Source: an uncultured Odoribacter sp. (GTDB lineage Bacteria; Bacteroidota; Bacteroidia; Bacteroidales; Marinifilaceae). Taken from it: a DNA stretch of 17,175 bases. How positions within the stretch are numbered: position 1 is the first letter of the stretch; the number at the start of each line of letters is the position of its first letter. The stretch is taken from assembly GCA_905204385.1 (NCBI GenBank), contig CAJKZL010000010.1:1-17175 (forward strand), written 5' to 3'. The notes under the pieces are model-generated. The model saw nothing but the letters and a program-made list of their open reading frames with translations. It did no database searches and had not been told where the DNA came from. A program made the position numbers and the translations under genes. Below are positions 15,682 through 17,175 of this stretch, one piece after another.

Positions 15682-16440
15682 ATGAAACAATTGATATTGG
15701 CCTTGTTGCTTTGTTTTTTTATCGGGGCGTGTGAAGAAGATATTGATCTCTATCAGGGGGGAAGTTCTATTTATTTCAACAATGGAGGAGACGACACGCT
15801 TTGGATTGCATGGGGAAGTGTGGCTTCGGAGGAAAAAAAGATGGATCTGAATTTACGGGTAGAACTTTTCGGGGCCGTAAAGGATTATGCCCGAAAGTTC
15901 AGCATCGAAGTGATTTCCGATGGGACGGATTCTTTGCATGCTGTGGAAGGAGTGGATTTTTCACCTATGCCTTTGGAATATGAAATTCCTGCCTGGGAGA
16001 ATCATACATTTATTCCTGTGGAGTTACTGCGTACAGATACGTTGTTGAAACAGGCCCGTCGTTTTACCATCCGATTGTTAGGCAATGAAGATTTTGGTTT
16101 TGAATATATGAATTACAGGTTGATGGCAGACAGCAGCTATATGATGACGGACGATCACGTGGTGATTTATATGGATGAGAATTTTCCCAGGCCCTGGTGG
16201 TGGTATCGGATCGGAACGCCTATTTTTGGCGAATGGTCACGGACAAAAGGAATTCTGATCTGTGATGTGGCCAAAATCGACCGGGAAAAATTTCAGGGAG
16301 ATCTGGACGGTAAGAACGGAAATCTTACGGTGGCATATTTAAAATTTGTCGGCCGGAAAATTCATTTGTGGCTGCAGGATAATCCGACGGAAGATGAAGA
16401 TGGGGAACTGATGGAAATGGGAGAAGAATCAATCTATTAA
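15682..16440 (+). CDS. DUF4843 family surface lipoprotein
   Basis: The 252-residue product has a lipoprotein signal (IGAC, Cys at residue 17, followed by acidic EED, a pattern compatible with surface export in Bacteroidetes). The body matches the DUF4843 type: an early SSIYFNNGG strand, a Calx-beta-like middle (VEGVDFSPMPLEYEIPA, then HTFIPVELLRTDTL, RRFTIRLLGNEDFG) and a variable C-terminal part with GTPIFGEWSRTKG. These proteins are encoded next to SusCD pairs and are thought to be accessory surface ligand-binding proteins; no enzyme activity is known to me. It lies 13 bp after SusD and 12 bp before the PKD-like gene. Confidence 0.85.
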   Translation: MKQLILALLLCFFIGACEEDIDLYQGGSSIYFNNGGDDTLWIAWGSVASEEKKMDLNLRVELFGAVKDYARKFSIEVISDGTDSLHAVEGVDFSPMPLEYEIPAWENHTFIPVELLRTDTLLKQARRFTIRLLGNEDFGFEYMNYRLMADSSYMMTDDHVVIYMDENFPRPWWWYRIGTPIFGEWSRTKGILICDVAKIDREKFQGDLDGKNGNLTVAYLKFVGRKIHLWLQDNPTEDEDGELMEMGEESIY

Positions 16441-16452
16441 TGAAGAAGAGTT

Positions 16453-17175
16453 ATGAGAAAATGGATAATTATATTGGGAGTTCTGTTGTGGACCTCTTGT
16501 TTCGATGATAAAGGCAATTATGAGTATATCGACCTGGGAGAACTGACGATCAGCGGGATAATCACAGACCGTTGGTATGAATCGTTTGCTTATTCCGACA
16601 CCCTGTATATACCTGTAAAAATAGAATCGACACGTTATAAGAACGGAGAGGAACCTTATACGTATCAATGGAAATTGATGACAACGAATAATGAGTCGAG
16701 GGATGAAAATGGGAATCCTTTGGAGTATACGGTTTCACGCGAAAGGGATTTAAATATTGTCCCTGACCTGATTGCTGGAGATTACACCGGTTTTTTTATG
16801 GTAACGGATACGATTTTAGGGATTCAGGAAAAAGTAGATTTTTATTTACGTTTGAAAACAGCTACCAGTGAAGGATGGATGATTTTATGCGAGGAAGAGG
16901 GGGAAACCCGTCTGGATTGGATTATACCTTTGTCAGACACATCGGAGCGTATCGCCCGTAACATCTGGGCTAATCTTGATTTTAAGCTGGGTAAACCTTA
17001 TTCTATCGCTTCTGCTTATTGGTTGCAAGGGAGTAACCGTTATGTTTTCACAGAGCGTGGCACCTATAATATAGATGCTGAAGATGCCCATGTCGGGGAC
17101 GATAATGATGTAAGGTGGAGTTTTGGGGATATACCTGCAGTGGTACATGGACTTGCAACGGAATTAGCTATACAA
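16453..17175 (+). CDS. PKD-like family lipoprotein, 3'-truncated by the window edge
   Basis: An open frame of 241 codons runs from the ATG at 16453 to the last base with no stop, so the gene continues beyond the window. It begins MRKWIIILGVLLWTSCFDDKG, with a lipobox ending in Cys 16 and followed by acidic residues. The early GNYEYIDLGELTISGI and the immunoglobulin-like EEPYTYQWKL, followed by ERDLNIVPDLIAGDYTGFFMVTD, fit the PKD-like family found beside DUF4843 and SusCD genes. GWMILCEEEGETRLDWI (about 142-158) is also typical of these proteins. It is probably a surface-exposed ligand-binding partner of the SusCD system. The ATG lies 12 bp after the DUF4843 stop. Confidence 0.85.
   Translation, partial: MRKWIIILGVLLWTSCFDDKGNYEYIDLGELTISGIITDRWYESFAYSDTLYIPVKIESTRYKNGEEPYTYQWKLMTTNNESRDENGNPLEYTVSRERDLNIVPDLIAGDYTGFFMVTDTILGIQEKVDFYLRLKTATSEGWMILCEEEGETRLDWIIPLSDTSERIARNIWANLDFKLGKPYSIASAYWLQGSNRYVFTERGTYNIDAEDAHVGDDNDVRWSFGDIPAVVHGLATELAIQ

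Overview
The window is bacterial and looks like Bacteroidales. It carries a SusC/SusD outer-membrane pair with a FecR-type anti-sigma factor, DUF4843 and PKD-like surface lipoproteins, and a fused NagB-LmbE protein of a kind I associate with this phylum. Putative promoters have TAnnTTTG -7 boxes, and ribosome binding sites are weak. A gut member such as Odoribacteraceae would fit, but the sequence does not settle the genus.

Layout. (1) 1-2145, plus strand: the 3' part of a TonB-dependent receptor followed by a small secreted heavy-metal-associated (HMA) protein, probably a metal (copper-like) uptake or handling pair. (2) 2146-2303: a convergent intergenic region with a long imperfect palindrome and a T-run on each strand. 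(3) 2304-9119, minus strand: a sugar cluster transcribed leftwards in the order ROK regulator, MFS transporter, YhcH/NanQ-type anomerase-like protein, creatininase-family amidohydrolase, NagB-LmbE fusion, sugar nucleotidyltransferase. Gaps of 11, 11 and 30 bp join the middle four genes. A 105-bp gap with a candidate ROK operator and promoter precedes the transporter, and a 140-bp gap with a 13-bp perfect hairpin precedes the last gene. (4) 9120-9652: a non-coding divergent region whose right part (9362-9651) is a palindromic, MITE-like element ending one base before the FecR start codon. (5) 9653-17175, plus strand: FecR anti-sigma factor, SusC-like transporter with an N-terminal STN signalling domain, SusD-like lipoprotein, DUF4843 lipoprotein, and the start of a PKD-like lipoprotein that runs off the window.

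How the genes work together. The minus-strand cluster reads as uptake and breakdown of an N-acylated amino sugar: import by the MFS protein, ring-form conversion by the YhcH-type protein, amide hydrolysis by the LmbE domain and/or the creatininase homologue, and deamination or isomerisation by the NagB domain, under a sugar-sensing ROK repressor. No sugar kinase and no NagA are seen. The plus-strand cluster is a SusCD nutrient-uptake system. Its FecR and STN domains imply trans-envelope signalling to an ECF sigma factor, but no sigma gene lies next to FecR. The palindromic element occupies the place where one would normally be.

The strongest points for a second look are the MITE-like element with its hairpin against the FecR start, the missing sigma factor, the Asp-to-Thr change in the NagB active-site motif of the fusion protein, and the candidate operator in front of the transporter.
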